Positions 1 to 8,338 of a stretch of 64,000 nt of DNA are shown one piece after another. The notes under the pieces were generated by a model. That model made no database searches and was not told the DNA's origin. It saw only the letters and a list, made by a program, of their open reading frames with translations. The DNA lies in assembly GCF_002803065.1 (NCBI RefSeq), contig NZ_NNBL01000020.1, positions 84,763 to 148,762 of the forward strand, in the 5' to 3' direction. Source of the DNA: Streptomyces sp. CB01635 (GTDB lineage Bacteria > Actinomycetota > Actinomycetes > Streptomycetales > Streptomycetaceae). Made by a program: the position numbers and the translations under genes. Position 1 is the first letter of the stretch, and every line of letters begins with the position of its first letter.

Positions 1-876
1 TTGGCCGGCTCCAGCGTCAACTACGGCGTCGGCGCGCACACCGACTGGGAGTGGATCGAAGCGGTCGTCGGCGCGACGAAGAAGGCCGTCCCGACCACCC
101 TCCTCCTCCCCGGCATCGGCACCATCCAGGACCTCAAGCAGGCGCACGCGCTCGGCATCCGTTCGGTACGCGTCGCGACCCACTGCACCGAGGCCGATGT
201 CGCCGCCCAACACATCGCCGCGGCACGGGAGTTGGGCATGGACGTCGCCGGGTTCCTGATGATGTCCCACATGTCCGAGCCTGCCGACCTGGCCCGCCAG
301 GCGAAGCTGATGGAGTCCTACGGCGCGCACTGCGTGTACGTCACCGACTCCGGCGGCCGCCTGACGATGGACGGCGTACGCAGCCGCTTCCGCGCCTACC
401 GCGACGTACTGGACCCGGCGACCGAACTGGGCATCCACGCCCACCACAACCTCGCGCTCGGCGTCGCCAACACGGTCGTCGCCGTCGAGGAGGGCGTCAC
501 CCGCGTCGACGCCTCCCTTGCGGGGCAGGGCGCGGGCGCCGGCAACTGCCCGCTCGAAGCCTTCATCGCGGTCGCGGACCTGCAGGGCTGGAAGCACGGC
601 TGTGACCTCTTCCCGCTGATGGACGCCGCCGACGATCTCGTACGTCCCCTGCAGGACCGTGAGGTCCGGGTGGACCGGGAGACGCTGAGCCTCGGCTACG
701 CGGGCGTGTACTCCAGCTTCCTGCGCCACGCGGAGGCGGCGGCCACGCGCTACGGCCTGGACACCCGCACGATCCTGGTCGAGGTCGGCCGGCGCGGGAT
801 GGTCGGCGGCCAGGAGGACATGATCACTGACATCGCCCTGGACCTGGTCGGCGGGCGGGAGAACGCATCGCCCTGA
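1..876 (+). CDS. dmpG: 4-hydroxy-2-oxovalerate aldolase, 5'-truncated by window edge
   Basis: A class II pyruvate aldolase of the HMG-lyase-like TIM-barrel family. It would split 4-hydroxy-2-oxoacids into pyruvate and an aldehyde, the last step of meta-cleavage pathways (DmpG/BphI/HsaF), normally in complex with an acylating aldehyde dehydrogenase. The 291 visible codons include GIHAHHNLALG (visible residues 144-154), whose two histidines are the metal ligands of the family. The usual length is about 340 residues, and the N-terminal strand with the R-D-G-x-H motif is missing, so about 50 residues lie left of the window and the first TTG is not the true start. The dehydrogenase and hydratase partners are expected further left. 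HsaF of steroid catabolism and DmpG/MhpE of phenol catabolism cannot be separated from this fragment; the sterol genes near 57-62 kb favour the former. Confidence 0.9.
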   Translation: MAGSSVNYGVGAHTDWEWIEAVVGATKKAVPTTLLLPGIGTIQDLKQAHALGIRSVRVATHCTEADVAAQHIAAARELGMDVAGFLMMSHMSEPADLARQAKLMESYGAHCVYVTDSGGRLTMDGVRSRFRAYRDVLDPATELGIHAHHNLALGVANTVVAVEEGVTRVDASLAGQGAGAGNCPLEAFIAVADLQGWKHGCDLFPLMDAADDLVRPLQDREVRVDRETLSLGYAGVYSSFLRHAEAAATRYGLDTRTILVEVGRRGMVGGQEDMITDIALDLVGGRENASP

Positions 877-888
877 GCCCTGACGCGG

Positions 889-931
889 CTCTTGGAGGGG
901 GCCCGCGGGCCCAGTGGGCCCCCTCCAAGAG
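889..931 (+). terminator. Perfect 16-bp hairpin terminator after the aldolase
   Basis: CTCTTGGAGGGGGCCC (889-904) and its exact reverse complement (916-931) flank an 11-nt loop. The hairpin begins 13 nt after the aldolase stop. There is no clear T run, which is common for streptomycete terminators. It probably also shields the catabolic operon from the decayed region to its right. Confidence 0.8.
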
Positions 932-1089
932 GCTGAATGTTCGTCTCCCTGCGGGGCGCCTTCGGCGCGAAGGGTGCGGCGGACGGCATCGCGGGAGACC
1001 GTGCCGACGGAGCCGTCGACGGTCTCGCCGTCAAGAGCATCCGGCTTGGGTCCCGGCCTCTGCTTGCCGTACGGGAGCCCTGCGCCACG

Positions 1090-1523
1090 TTCCGCACGCG
1101 GTACGGCCTCCTCTGATGCTGGTCAGGGTGAGCGTGATGTCCGTGCCACACCTGCAGCGGTAGCGCCACCGGTCGGTGGTCTCCCCGGATAAGGCTCCAA
1201 CGGCTCGAACCCGGCGGCGCGCGCCTCCGCGGCGGCTGTCGCGGGATCGGTTCGGCCACCGGATCGGCGGCGCACTTCTTGCAGCCGGTCGTTCCCGACC
1301 GGACGGAGGACGGGCGCGTCGCGACTTCGTTCCCGCAGGAACAGCGGCAGCGCCAACGGTCCGTGGTCCGGCCGGGGTACGGCTCCAGTGGTTCGAACCC
1401 GGCCGCTCGCACTTCGGCGGACGCACGCTCGTCGGTTGCCGAGTTGAGGGCACAGAACCGGCAGGATGCGCTGGCGACGGCGTTGCGGCTGGACGGCACG
1501 GAGCGGGCGCACCTGTCAGGCAC
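1090..1523 (-). pseudogene. Broken zinc-ribbon repeat protein
   Basis: Reading the minus strand, one frame carries AGFEPLEPYPG, then CRCSCG and finally CKKC (1403-1272), a cysteine-paired zinc-ribbon-like unit of about 60 residues. A second copy of the same unit starts at about 1227 with AGFEPLEPYPG but lies in a different frame. It changes frame again near 1183, where the continuation DRWRYRCRCG is found. At least two frameshifts therefore separate recognisable copies. The start (GTG, 1523) falls just before CRFC, which looks like the end of an earlier unit, so the 5' part is also lost. Similar cysteine-rich repeat proteins occur in streptomycetes; their function is unknown to me. Confidence 0.55.
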
Positions 1524-1623
1524 GGGCGTGCACCTCCCTCCATGAATCCGGTGTACCGGGCGAGGTAGCTGAGGTCCTTCGTGTGTCGTGGGGCGGCGCC
1601 CGGGCCTGATGCGTAGGGCGTGG

Positions 1624-1806
1624 TCAGCACCGCAGCAGGTCTGCGGCGGCGAGGTTGAATACGCCGTCGTGCCATGTCAGGCCGCGCAGATCGCGGACGA
1701 CGACGGTGGCGTCGGTGGCCAGTCCGCGCTGTCCGACTCCGATGACGGTGGCGCCTGCCGCGGCTCCGGCCTTCGCGCCCGCGGTGCTGTCCTCGAAGAC
1801 AACAGT
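1624..1806 (-). pseudogene. C-terminal remnant of a HAD-family sugar-phosphatase-like gene
   Basis: About 60 codons on the minus strand, ending in TGA at 1624-1626, read VVFEDSTAGAKAGAAAGA and, a little later, VVRDLRGL. This is the motif III/IV region of HAD hydrolases of the beta-phosphoglucomutase or glycerol-phosphatase type: conserved E-D, then the A-G-x-x-A-G helix. The catalytic N-terminal half (DxDGT) is absent. The fragment is joined directly to an alcohol dehydrogenase fragment in another frame (junction 1805-1813), so it cannot be expressed as an enzyme. Confidence 0.7.
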
Positions 1807-2212
1807 CCGCGCCGAATCCGCCGGTCAGTTCGCGGATAGTGTCGATCGCATCGGTCTCCCGAGAGTTGACCGTGTGTGTGGCGCCCAGGGCGGTGGCCGT
1901 CGCGAGCTTCCGGTCGTCGAGGTCCACGGCGATGATCTTTCCTGCTCCGGCGAGCGTGCACCGGCCACGGCCGCATCGCCGACGCCACCGCAGCCGATGA
2001 CGGCGACGGAGTCACCGCGGCTGACCTCGCCGATGTTGAGGGCGGCTCCGAGCCAGGCCATCACACCGCAGCCGAGCAAGCCGGCCGCGGCAGCGGAGGC
2101 GGCGGGGTCGACTTTGGTGCATTGTCCGGCGGCCACGAGCGTCTTCTCCGCGAACGCGCCGATGCCGAGGGCGGGGCTGAGCTCAGTGCCGTCGGTGAGG
2201 GTCATCTTCTGC
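1805..2212 (-). pseudogene. Internal fragment of a mycothiol-type zinc alcohol dehydrogenase
   Basis: Minus-strand reading from about 2210 gives MTLTDGTELSPALGIGAF, then GCGGVG (NAD-binding Rossmann turn), and after a frame change AVDLDDRKLATATALGATHT. This closely resembles the middle of S-(hydroxymethyl)mycothiol dehydrogenase or related class III alcohol dehydrogenases. The N-terminal zinc-binding third and the C-terminal third are missing. A one-base loss near 1950 shifts the frame between GVGDAAVAGA and the following strand. The fragment ends abruptly at 1805, where HAD sequence begins. Confidence 0.75.
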
Positions 2213-2447
2213 CTCCGCAACCGGGAACTCGTCCACCGCCGCCTCGCGCGGGCCGGGGACAAGCGCATCCGCCTTTTGCCGAGCAGCCAGGGCCTCGGCC
2301 GGCTCCGTGCGGACGATCACCGCGCTCCAACACCGCCTCCGCCTCGCCGAGTTCAGCAAGAACGCGCTCCGCCTCCACGCGAAGCTCATACACCCGCACT
2401 CGGGCAGCCGCTTCGCGCCGCTCCAACAGACCCATCACCGATGTCAC
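2213..2447 (-). pseudogene. Helical fragment of unknown gene, frameshifted
   Basis: From an ATG at 2447 the minus strand reads MGLLERREAAARVRVYELRV and continues as a charged, leucine-spaced helix (possible coiled coil) to VLER near 2322. The natural continuation (EPAEALAARQKADALVPG) lies in another frame, implying one frameshift at about 2320. The sequence then runs straight into the dehydrogenase fragment at 2212. Short helix-rich proteins of this kind are common in streptomycetes, but I cannot name the family. No intact start-to-stop gene remains. Confidence 0.35.
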
Positions 2448-2532
2448 CGGTCATCTCCACATCGCGAGAACGACCTGATCGCCCGCCCCGAAGCGACACC
2501 GAAACCATGCCTGAGCAGCGGAAACTCAACGA

Positions 2533-2655
2533 TCACGTCCGTGAGGACAACGGCCTCTGAAATGCCTGCCGACTGCGTTTGTGATGAGTCCCTTCCCGTA
2601 CGCCTTCCGGGCAGCCTTGCCCGACCCGACGCAGGACCTGCAGTTGACGTTTGTT
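2533..2655 (-). pseudogene. Fragment of a small helix-turn-helix-like protein
   Basis: The minus strand reads QLNKRQLQVLRRVGQGCPEG and then THHKRS. This resembles the 'L-x-x-R-Q-L-x-V-L-x-W-(I/V)-x-x-G-C-P-x-G' segment of short winged-helix-like proteins seen in streptomycetes, followed by 'hKrSAxaLxxRgLV'. Expected downstream residues appear in a second frame (AGISEAVVLTDVIVEF), again implying a frameshift near 2570. It is the last of the remnants before the intact regulator genes. Family assignment rests on memory of the motif only. Confidence 0.35.
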
Positions 2656-2822
2656 CAGCTGCTGCGGCACGTATTTCCTCTCGCATCGGAAGTGCCCGAT
2701 GGCACGTTCCCGGAGAGGGGCCGGCACCAAGCCTGGATCAGCTCCTGGACCAGTCGTTTCGGTACCAGACCGCCGCCGCCAACGGATGCCTGTTGGCGGT
2801 TATCACCTCCTGCTGCATCGGA

Positions 2823-4943
2823 TCAGCGGGGACGTCGTTCATCCTCTGGCGCGAACGACAGGCTGCGGGCGATCAGCAGGGCGACGTCGTCGTGGTCGTC
2901 GGGCAGTCGGAGGTCGTGCAGGAGCCGGTCGCAGGTTTCTTCCAGCGGGCAGTCGAGTGCTTCCAGGACGCGCAGGAGCGTGTCGAGGCGCTCGTCGATG
3001 GGGTGGTGGCGGGTTTCGACCAGTCCGTCGGTGTAGAGGATCAGCTGGTCACCCGGGTCGAGGCAGAGAGTGGTGGTCTCGAACGGGACGCCACCCACGC
3101 CGAGTGGGGTACCGGTGGGCAGGTCGAGCAGCTGGGGATGCTTGCCGTCGCGGATGAGGACGGGGGGCAGGTGGCCGGCGTTGGCGATGTGGCACTCCCC
3201 ACGGCGGGGGTCGTAGGCGGCGTAGAGGCAGGTGGCGATGTATGGCTCCAGTCCGGAGGTGATCGTGTCGAGCTGTTGGAGGACGCGGGTGGGGTCGAGG
3301 TCCAGGCCGGCGAAGGCGGCGGTCGCGGTGCGCAGACGGCCCATGGTCGCGGCGGCGTCGATACCGCTGCCCATGACGTCGCCCACGACGAGGGCCGTCC
3401 GGTCGCCGCCCAGGGGGAGGACGTCGTACCAGTCGCCGCCGATTTCGTAGGCCGCCTGTGCGGGCTGGTACCGGGAGGCGACCTGCAGGCCGGGCAGGTG
3501 GGGTGGATGGTGGGGGAGCAGGCTGCGCTGCAGGGTCTCGGCGGCGTTGCGCACGCTCTGGTGGGCACGGGCGTTGTCGATGCACACCGCGGTGCGGGAG
3601 GCCAGTTCGGCGGCGATGGCGAGGTCGTCCTCGTCGAAGGGCCGTGGGTCGCGGGCGCGGGTCAGCCCCAGGAAGCCAAGGACGGTGGCGCGGGCAATGA
3701 GTGGGACGGCCATGTAGGAGTGCACTCCGGCGCGGGCCAGCAGCGTTGCGGCGTGGTCGTCCCGGGCGATGGATGTCAGGTCGTTTCCGTCGGCGTGGGG
3801 GATCAAGATGGGTCGACCGGTGCGCACACAGCGGGTGGCCACACGGTTGTCTTCGTACGCGGCGATGTGCCCGGGCGGATCGGCGGCTTGGAGGGCCTCG
3901 GTGGGGTGGGAGGCCTTGAGCGCGAGGGCACGGAAGAATGCGGGACCGGCGGTGGTGCGAGGCCGGTGCTCGTCGATGACGGAGTCGAGCACGTCGACGG
4001 AGACCACGTCGGCGAGTTCGGGAACGGTGACGTCGGCCAGCTCCCGGGCGGTCTGTGCGATGTCCAGGGTGGTGCCGATGCGGGCGGAGCCGTCGGCGAT
4101 CACGGCCAGGCGCCGCCGCGTCGCGGTCGCCTCCTGGGCCGATTGGTAACGCTCGGTGACGTCTGTGACGAGTTCGGCCACCCCGAGCACGCGGCCCTGG
4201 GTGTCTTCCAGCCGGTAGGCCGAGATCGCCCAGGCGTGCAGGCGCGGTGCCTCGTCGGCCGGGCTGTGGCCGACGATGGTGGACTGGTCGATCAGGGGCA
4301 TCCCGGTGTCGAGGACCTGCCGCATCGCGGCCTCGGGCGTTTCGAACTTCGCAGCCGTCATGATCTCGCGGTAGTGGCGACCGAGGTGGTCTTTCGCGGG
4401 GACGCCGTGCATCCGCTCCAGCGCGGGGTTGACTGCCAGGTACCGCAGGTCGGAGTCGAGGATGGCGATTCCGATGGGGGACTGGGAGATCAGCCGGGTG
4501 GAGAGGGCTACGTCCCGCTCCACCTCGCGCAGTGTGGGCGCGTCGGTGCCCAGTCCAAGGGCGTAGAAGTCGCCGCGGTCGTCCAGGAGCCGCATGTTGC
4601 GCAGCTCCACCAGCCGTGTGCCGCCGTCCTTTCGACGGGCGGGGAACGTGCCACCCCAGCTCCGGCCCGACTCCATGACCTCGGCGAACTTCTTGAGCAC
4701 CCAATCACAGTCCTCCTCGGGGACGAGTAGCTGTGCGGCGTGCTGCCCGAGCGCTTCCTCGGCGGTGTAGCCGTACAGCTCCTCGGCCTGCGGACTCCAC
4801 AGGACGACCCGTCCCTCGGCGTCCAGCAGCACGGCCGCCACTCCCAGAAGGTTCATCAACCCACTCGGCTGTGATGGTTCGTCGCTCGCTCGGCCGCTGA
4901 ACACCTCGCCGATGTCCGGGGGAGGCCACTCGGCTTCGCTCAT
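2823..4943 (-). CDS. PAS-PAS-GAF-SpoIIE protein phosphatase
   Basis: A cytoplasmic PP2C-type serine phosphatase of the RsbU/SpoIIE kind (706 aa), expected to dephosphorylate an anti-sigma-factor antagonist in response to signals sensed by its N-terminal domains. Approximate order: PAS (35-150), PAS (155-285), GAF (300-455), SpoIIE phosphatase (475-695). The phosphatase motifs are intact: GGDWYDVLPL, VGDVMGSGID, NAGHLPP, LYTDGLVE and DDVALL, so all acidic metal ligands appear present. ATG at 4943 is chosen over upstream codons because AGAAGGAG lies 8-10 nt before it. There is no ATPase domain, unlike its neighbour at 5257-7545, so the kinase partner must be elsewhere. The two genes are in the same direction but 313 bp apart. 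Confidence 0.9.
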   Translation of the reverse strand: MSEAEWPPPDIGEVFSGRASDEPSQPSGLMNLLGVAAVLLDAEGRVVLWSPQAEELYGYTAEEALGQHAAQLLVPEEDCDWVLKKFAEVMESGRSWGGTFPARRKDGGTRLVELRNMRLLDDRGDFYALGLGTDAPTLREVERDVALSTRLISQSPIGIAILDSDLRYLAVNPALERMHGVPAKDHLGRHYREIMTAAKFETPEAAMRQVLDTGMPLIDQSTIVGHSPADEAPRLHAWAISAYRLEDTQGRVLGVAELVTDVTERYQSAQEATATRRRLAVIADGSARIGTTLDIAQTARELADVTVPELADVVSVDVLDSVIDEHRPRTTAGPAFFRALALKASHPTEALQAADPPGHIAAYEDNRVATRCVRTGRPILIPHADGNDLTSIARDDHAATLLARAGVHSYMAVPLIARATVLGFLGLTRARDPRPFDEDDLAIAAELASRTAVCIDNARAHQSVRNAAETLQRSLLPHHPPHLPGLQVASRYQPAQAAYEIGGDWYDVLPLGGDRTALVVGDVMGSGIDAAATMGRLRTATAAFAGLDLDPTRVLQQLDTITSGLEPYIATCLYAAYDPRRGECHIANAGHLPPVLIRDGKHPQLLDLPTGTPLGVGGVPFETTTLCLDPGDQLILYTDGLVETRHHPIDERLDTLLRVLEALDCPLEETCDRLLHDLRLPDDHDDVALLIARSLSFAPEDERRPR

Positions 4944-5256
4944 TGCAGGCACTCCTTCTGCCCGCCGACGCCACATGAGCCACCCCTCGGACTGGGGCGC
5001 GGCCTGTTTGCGCCTGCTGGCGGCTTCGACTTCCATGGTCACCCAGACCACCGGAGAACACACCCCATTCGCGTGGCGCGGGCCTGTACGGGAAGGGTGG
5101 TGTCCGGCAGGCCGCCGTTGGCACAGGCGGCACGCTCGGGCGCCTATCTTCGTGGGACCGTAGGGCTGACCGGTGGCTGAGGGCGCTGTGCAGGAGAGGG
5201 GCATCGCCCCGAATGCGACGGCGAGCGCGAGGACGGGCTGCCTCGCAGTTCTCCCG
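4944..5256. other. Gap between the two SpoIIE-type genes
   Basis: No convincing gene. It must hold the promoter of the 2823-4943 gene. A small perfect hairpin (GGGGC-ATC-GCCCC, 5198-5210) lies 46 nt after the stop of the 5257-7545 gene on the minus strand and could be a weak terminator. Confidence 0.4.
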
Positions 5257-7545
5257 CTACTCCGGCTCTGCAGCCACCGTGCCCTGTTGCGCCCACACTG
5301 TCTTGCCCTGGACGTGGTAACGGACGCCCCAGGCGTCGGTGATGCTGGCGACGATGAACAGGCCGCGGCCCCCTTCATCGATCGCGCGGGCATGCTTGAG
5401 GTGCGGGACGCTTGTCCCCGCGTCACGGATCTCGCAGGTCAGACGGTCGTCGAGGATGAGCCGCAGGCGGTACGGCGGGGCGCCGTACCGGACTGCGTTG
5501 GCGACCAGTTCACTGACGATGAGTTCGGTGGTGAACGCTGACTCTTCGCTGATCTTCCAAGCGGCGAGTTGTCTGCGTGCGGCCTTTCGGGCCGCTGGGA
5601 CGGCCGCCAGATCCTCGGCCAGTGCAACCGTCAGCACTCTGTCCGGGGGCAGACCTCGAGCACGCGCCAGCAGCAGCATCTTCTCCGTGTCGTGGCGGTC
5701 TCGCAGCGCGTAGGAGAGTGTGTCGCAGACTTCGGTCAGGGGCAGCGTCGCTCCTTCCCGCAGCAGTACACGCAGCGTCGGCGAGGTCTCCAACAGGTCC
5801 TCATTGCCGACCGCAAGCGTGCTGCCTGCCGGCATCGTGATCTCAGTGGCAGGAAAAGGGGCGTGATCGGTGCCGGCGAGCACCGGACCTCCCGGAGTCG
5901 TCACCGTCGCCGACTCGCCGTCAGGAAGGACGAGATACGGCTCCGAGAGTCCCGCGCGAACGAGCGTGCACGTGTGGTCGACCGAGTCGTAGATCGCGAT
6001 CAGGCACGCAGCCGTGAGCGGTTCACTGTTCAGGGGGTCTCCCGCCGGCAGCGCTGCCCGTTCCGTGGCCAGTCGCTCGGCGGTGTCGCTCAGCCGTGCC
6101 ATCAGTTCCTGCGGCTCCAAGTCGAGTGCGGCCAGCGCGTGGATGACGGTCCTGAGCTGTCCCATGGTGGTAGCAGTCGCCACGCCTCGTCCGGCCACGT
6201 CTCCGAGCACCAACGCGACTCGGCCGCCCGCCAGTTCGATCGTGTCGAACCATGCGCCTCCGCCACCCGGACCGGGGATGTGCATCGTGGCCACGTCCAC
6301 CGTGGACGGAACCGGCGACTTCTGCGGCAGGAGCTGACGCTTCACGGTTGCTGCGATGGTCCGTTCCCGCGTGTAACGCCGTGCGTTGTCGATACACAGC
6401 GCCGCGTGCGCGCAGACATCCGTCGTCAGCGTGACGTCGTGCTCGTCAAAGGGCTCCTCGTCCCCGTGCCGATAGAAGCTGACCACGCCCAGAGCTTCGC
6501 CGCGCACGGTAAGAGGGGCGACGATCAGGGAGTGCGCATCTGACCGCACGATGGAGTTCGCCCGCGCCGGATCCGCCGACAGCCAGGGACTGTCTTCGGC
6601 CACACTGAGAAGCCGCGGACGCAGGTCGTTGAGGACTCGTGAGAACGGTGTGCCGTCCGGGAGCCGACGAACGTCGCCCACCGCGTGTGCCGACACCAGC
6701 CCTTTGAATGCAGCGCGCCGCAAGGGCACGTCGTAGGCCACCGGAGCCAACGGCGGCTCCTGCCCCCGGAACACGTCCTCGATGACCTCGACCACCACAA
6801 TGCCTGAGAACGTCGGCACGACAGCCTCGACCAACTCCTGGCACACGGACATGACGTCGAGTCGGTCCCCGACGGTTGTGCGGACCCGCTCCAAGACCTT
6901 CAACCGGCGCAACGTCCGCTCGCGGTCCGTCACGTCCATGGCCGAGGCGACCAGGCACTGAGTCCGGCCGTCACGTCCTTCGACGCGGACGTACGACAGG
7001 GAGTAGACCACGGGACGACTGGTGCCCTCCGCTCCTGCGGACCGCACGACACGCTGCAGCGCCGGCTCACCGCTCGCAAGAACCAGCCGCGCCACCGCAC
7101 GCTCGTTCGCTGGATCCTCAAGCCCGAGCGTCGAAGCGAAATCCGGGCCGGCCTGGGTCTCCTTCACGGCCGGCTGTGCCTCGGGCGTACGGGCCCGGGA
7201 CCTGACGATACGCAGGTCGCAGTCCAGAACGTACAAGTCCATGGGTGCGTCAGCGAACAACGCCTGCAAGACCGCGATGTCCCGCTCGGTTGAACCAGAG
7301 CCTTCTGCTGCGCTTACCTCCCAGGTCAGCGAACCACCGGAGAGCGCGGGTCGTACCGACACCTCCCCCAGAGCCGCCAGTGCCGCCACGACCTCGGACG
7401 CAGGGGAGCCCGGCCGTACCAGGCCGGCCACAGTGCGCCCCTCGGCATCCGCCCGGGACCAGCCGAGCAGTTCTCGGGCCTGGGCAGACCACTCGAGAAT
7501 TCGCCCATCATCGGCGATACGCATGAGGACTGCACTGGCCGGCAT
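5257..7545 (-). CDS. PAS-GAF-SpoIIE-like-HATPase regulator with degraded phosphatase motifs
   Basis: A 762-residue cytoplasmic regulator. Approximate order: PAS (1-80), PAS-like (90-215), GAF (220-385), SpoIIE-like domain (400-620), HATPase_c_2 anti-sigma kinase domain (635-755). The kinase part looks functional: ELIVSELVANAVRYG (N box), RDAG (G1) and EGGRGLFIV (G2). The phosphatase part has lost key residues: GGDWYD is replaced by GGAWFD, and the late T-D-G is replaced by N-E-D (VGNEDLLE). The glycine-rich NAGH motif is altered as well. VLGDVAGRG is retained. It may act only as kinase or anti-sigma factor. The start at 7545 has GGAGGT 5 nt upstream. A longer start at the in-frame ATG eleven codons upstream is less likely. 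Confidence 0.88.
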   Translation of the reverse strand: MPASAVLMRIADDGRILEWSAQARELLGWSRADAEGRTVAGLVRPGSPASEVVAALAALGEVSVRPALSGGSLTWEVSAAEGSGSTERDIAVLQALFADAPMDLYVLDCDLRIVRSRARTPEAQPAVKETQAGPDFASTLGLEDPANERAVARLVLASGEPALQRVVRSAGAEGTSRPVVYSLSYVRVEGRDGRTQCLVASAMDVTDRERTLRRLKVLERVRTTVGDRLDVMSVCQELVEAVVPTFSGIVVVEVIEDVFRGQEPPLAPVAYDVPLRRAAFKGLVSAHAVGDVRRLPDGTPFSRVLNDLRPRLLSVAEDSPWLSADPARANSIVRSDAHSLIVAPLTVRGEALGVVSFYRHGDEEPFDEHDVTLTTDVCAHAALCIDNARRYTRERTIAATVKRQLLPQKSPVPSTVDVATMHIPGPGGGGAWFDTIELAGGRVALVLGDVAGRGVATATTMGQLRTVIHALAALDLEPQELMARLSDTAERLATERAALPAGDPLNSEPLTAACLIAIYDSVDHTCTLVRAGLSEPYLVLPDGESATVTTPGGPVLAGTDHAPFPATEITMPAGSTLAVGNEDLLETSPTLRVLLREGATLPLTEVCDTLSYALRDRHDTEKMLLLARARGLPPDRVLTVALAEDLAAVPAARKAARRQLAAWKISEESAFTTELIVSELVANAVRYGAPPYRLRLILDDRLTCEIRDAGTSVPHLKHARAIDEGGRGLFIVASITDAWGVRYHVQGKTVWAQQGTVAAEPE

Positions 7546-7849
7546 GGCACACCTCCGCTTCGGCACGCACATACGCGCCACTTCCATAGTGATGTGCGGA
7601 GGCGCGCTGCTCACCTCGGTCGGCCACCGCACGGAGAGATGCCGTCGAATGGCGCGCGTCACGAAGAGTCGCCGAGCAGATGCGCAAGGTTCGGGCGGGC
7701 TGCTGACGCCGAGGCAGTCCCTCGGGCGGGGCCGGCACGTGGCGTACCCGCGTGAGCTCGGCCCGCTGGGATGAGTGGGGTGTGCAAGCCGGACTGAGCA
7801 CAGCGGGGCGATGCAGCCTGTCCATGCCGACCTCAATCAACTTCATCCG
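7546..7849. other. Gap upstream of the SpoIIE-like regulator
   Basis: No gene seen. It carries the Shine-Dalgarno sequence (GGAGGT on the minus strand, 7551-7556) and presumably the promoter of the minus-strand regulator. Open frames crossing it show no start signal or recognisable motif. Confidence 0.4.
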
Positions 7850-8243
7850 GCCGACGCGGTGATCCATCTCGGGGAGCGGATTCCGCCGAGGGCACGGCGG
7901 ACGTCGGCCGCGCAGCGGCGGAGGCACTGCGGGACGGCGTGCGGCCCCACCCCTATGCGCACACCGGCGGGGTGTGGGCGTACGGCGACGCCGACGGGGT
8001 CGTCGACGAGAACGCCCCGCTGAATCCGCCGCGCATCACTGCCTGGCTGGTGGAGAACGAGAAGCGTGTGCTGTCCCTGGGTCGCCGAGGGTCCGTCGAT
8101 CTCTCACCGCCGCCGACCTCGCCCGCCGCACCGTCAGCGAGGGGTACGGCGTCTGTCTGACGTACAACCTCGTCGGCGCCGATCGCGGCGCCGACGTCTC
8201 CGTGTTCACCAGGCGCGGTCACACGTCATGGCCACGTCGATAG
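7850..8243 (+). pseudogene. Frameshifted gene of unknown function
   Basis: One frame carries a coding-like stretch with HPYAHTGGVWAYGDADGVVD and PPRITAWLVENEKRVL (7925-8080). A second frame continues with RRSLTAADLARRTVSEGYGV and GADRGADVSVFTRR up to TGA at 8241. The two halves read like one acidic protein of about 120 residues interrupted near 8085. No start codon with a ribosome site is visible at the 5' end, so that end may be lost too. I do not recognise the family. The codon usage and sensible composition on both sides of the shift argue for a decayed gene over chance. Confidence 0.45.
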
Positions 8244-8338
8244 TGCGGGCGCAGTGAGAGGCAGGGGTGGGCGTCGGCGATGAGTTCCCGGGTCGTACCG
8301 GGTCTACGGGACAGCCTCCGCCGACGAGAGGACCGATC

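Noticed and set aside
2307..4730. 807-codon plus-strand frame over the SpoIIE-type phosphatase
   Set aside because: Val/Gly-rich shadow with no domain; the minus-strand frame has clear PAS, GAF and PP2C motifs.
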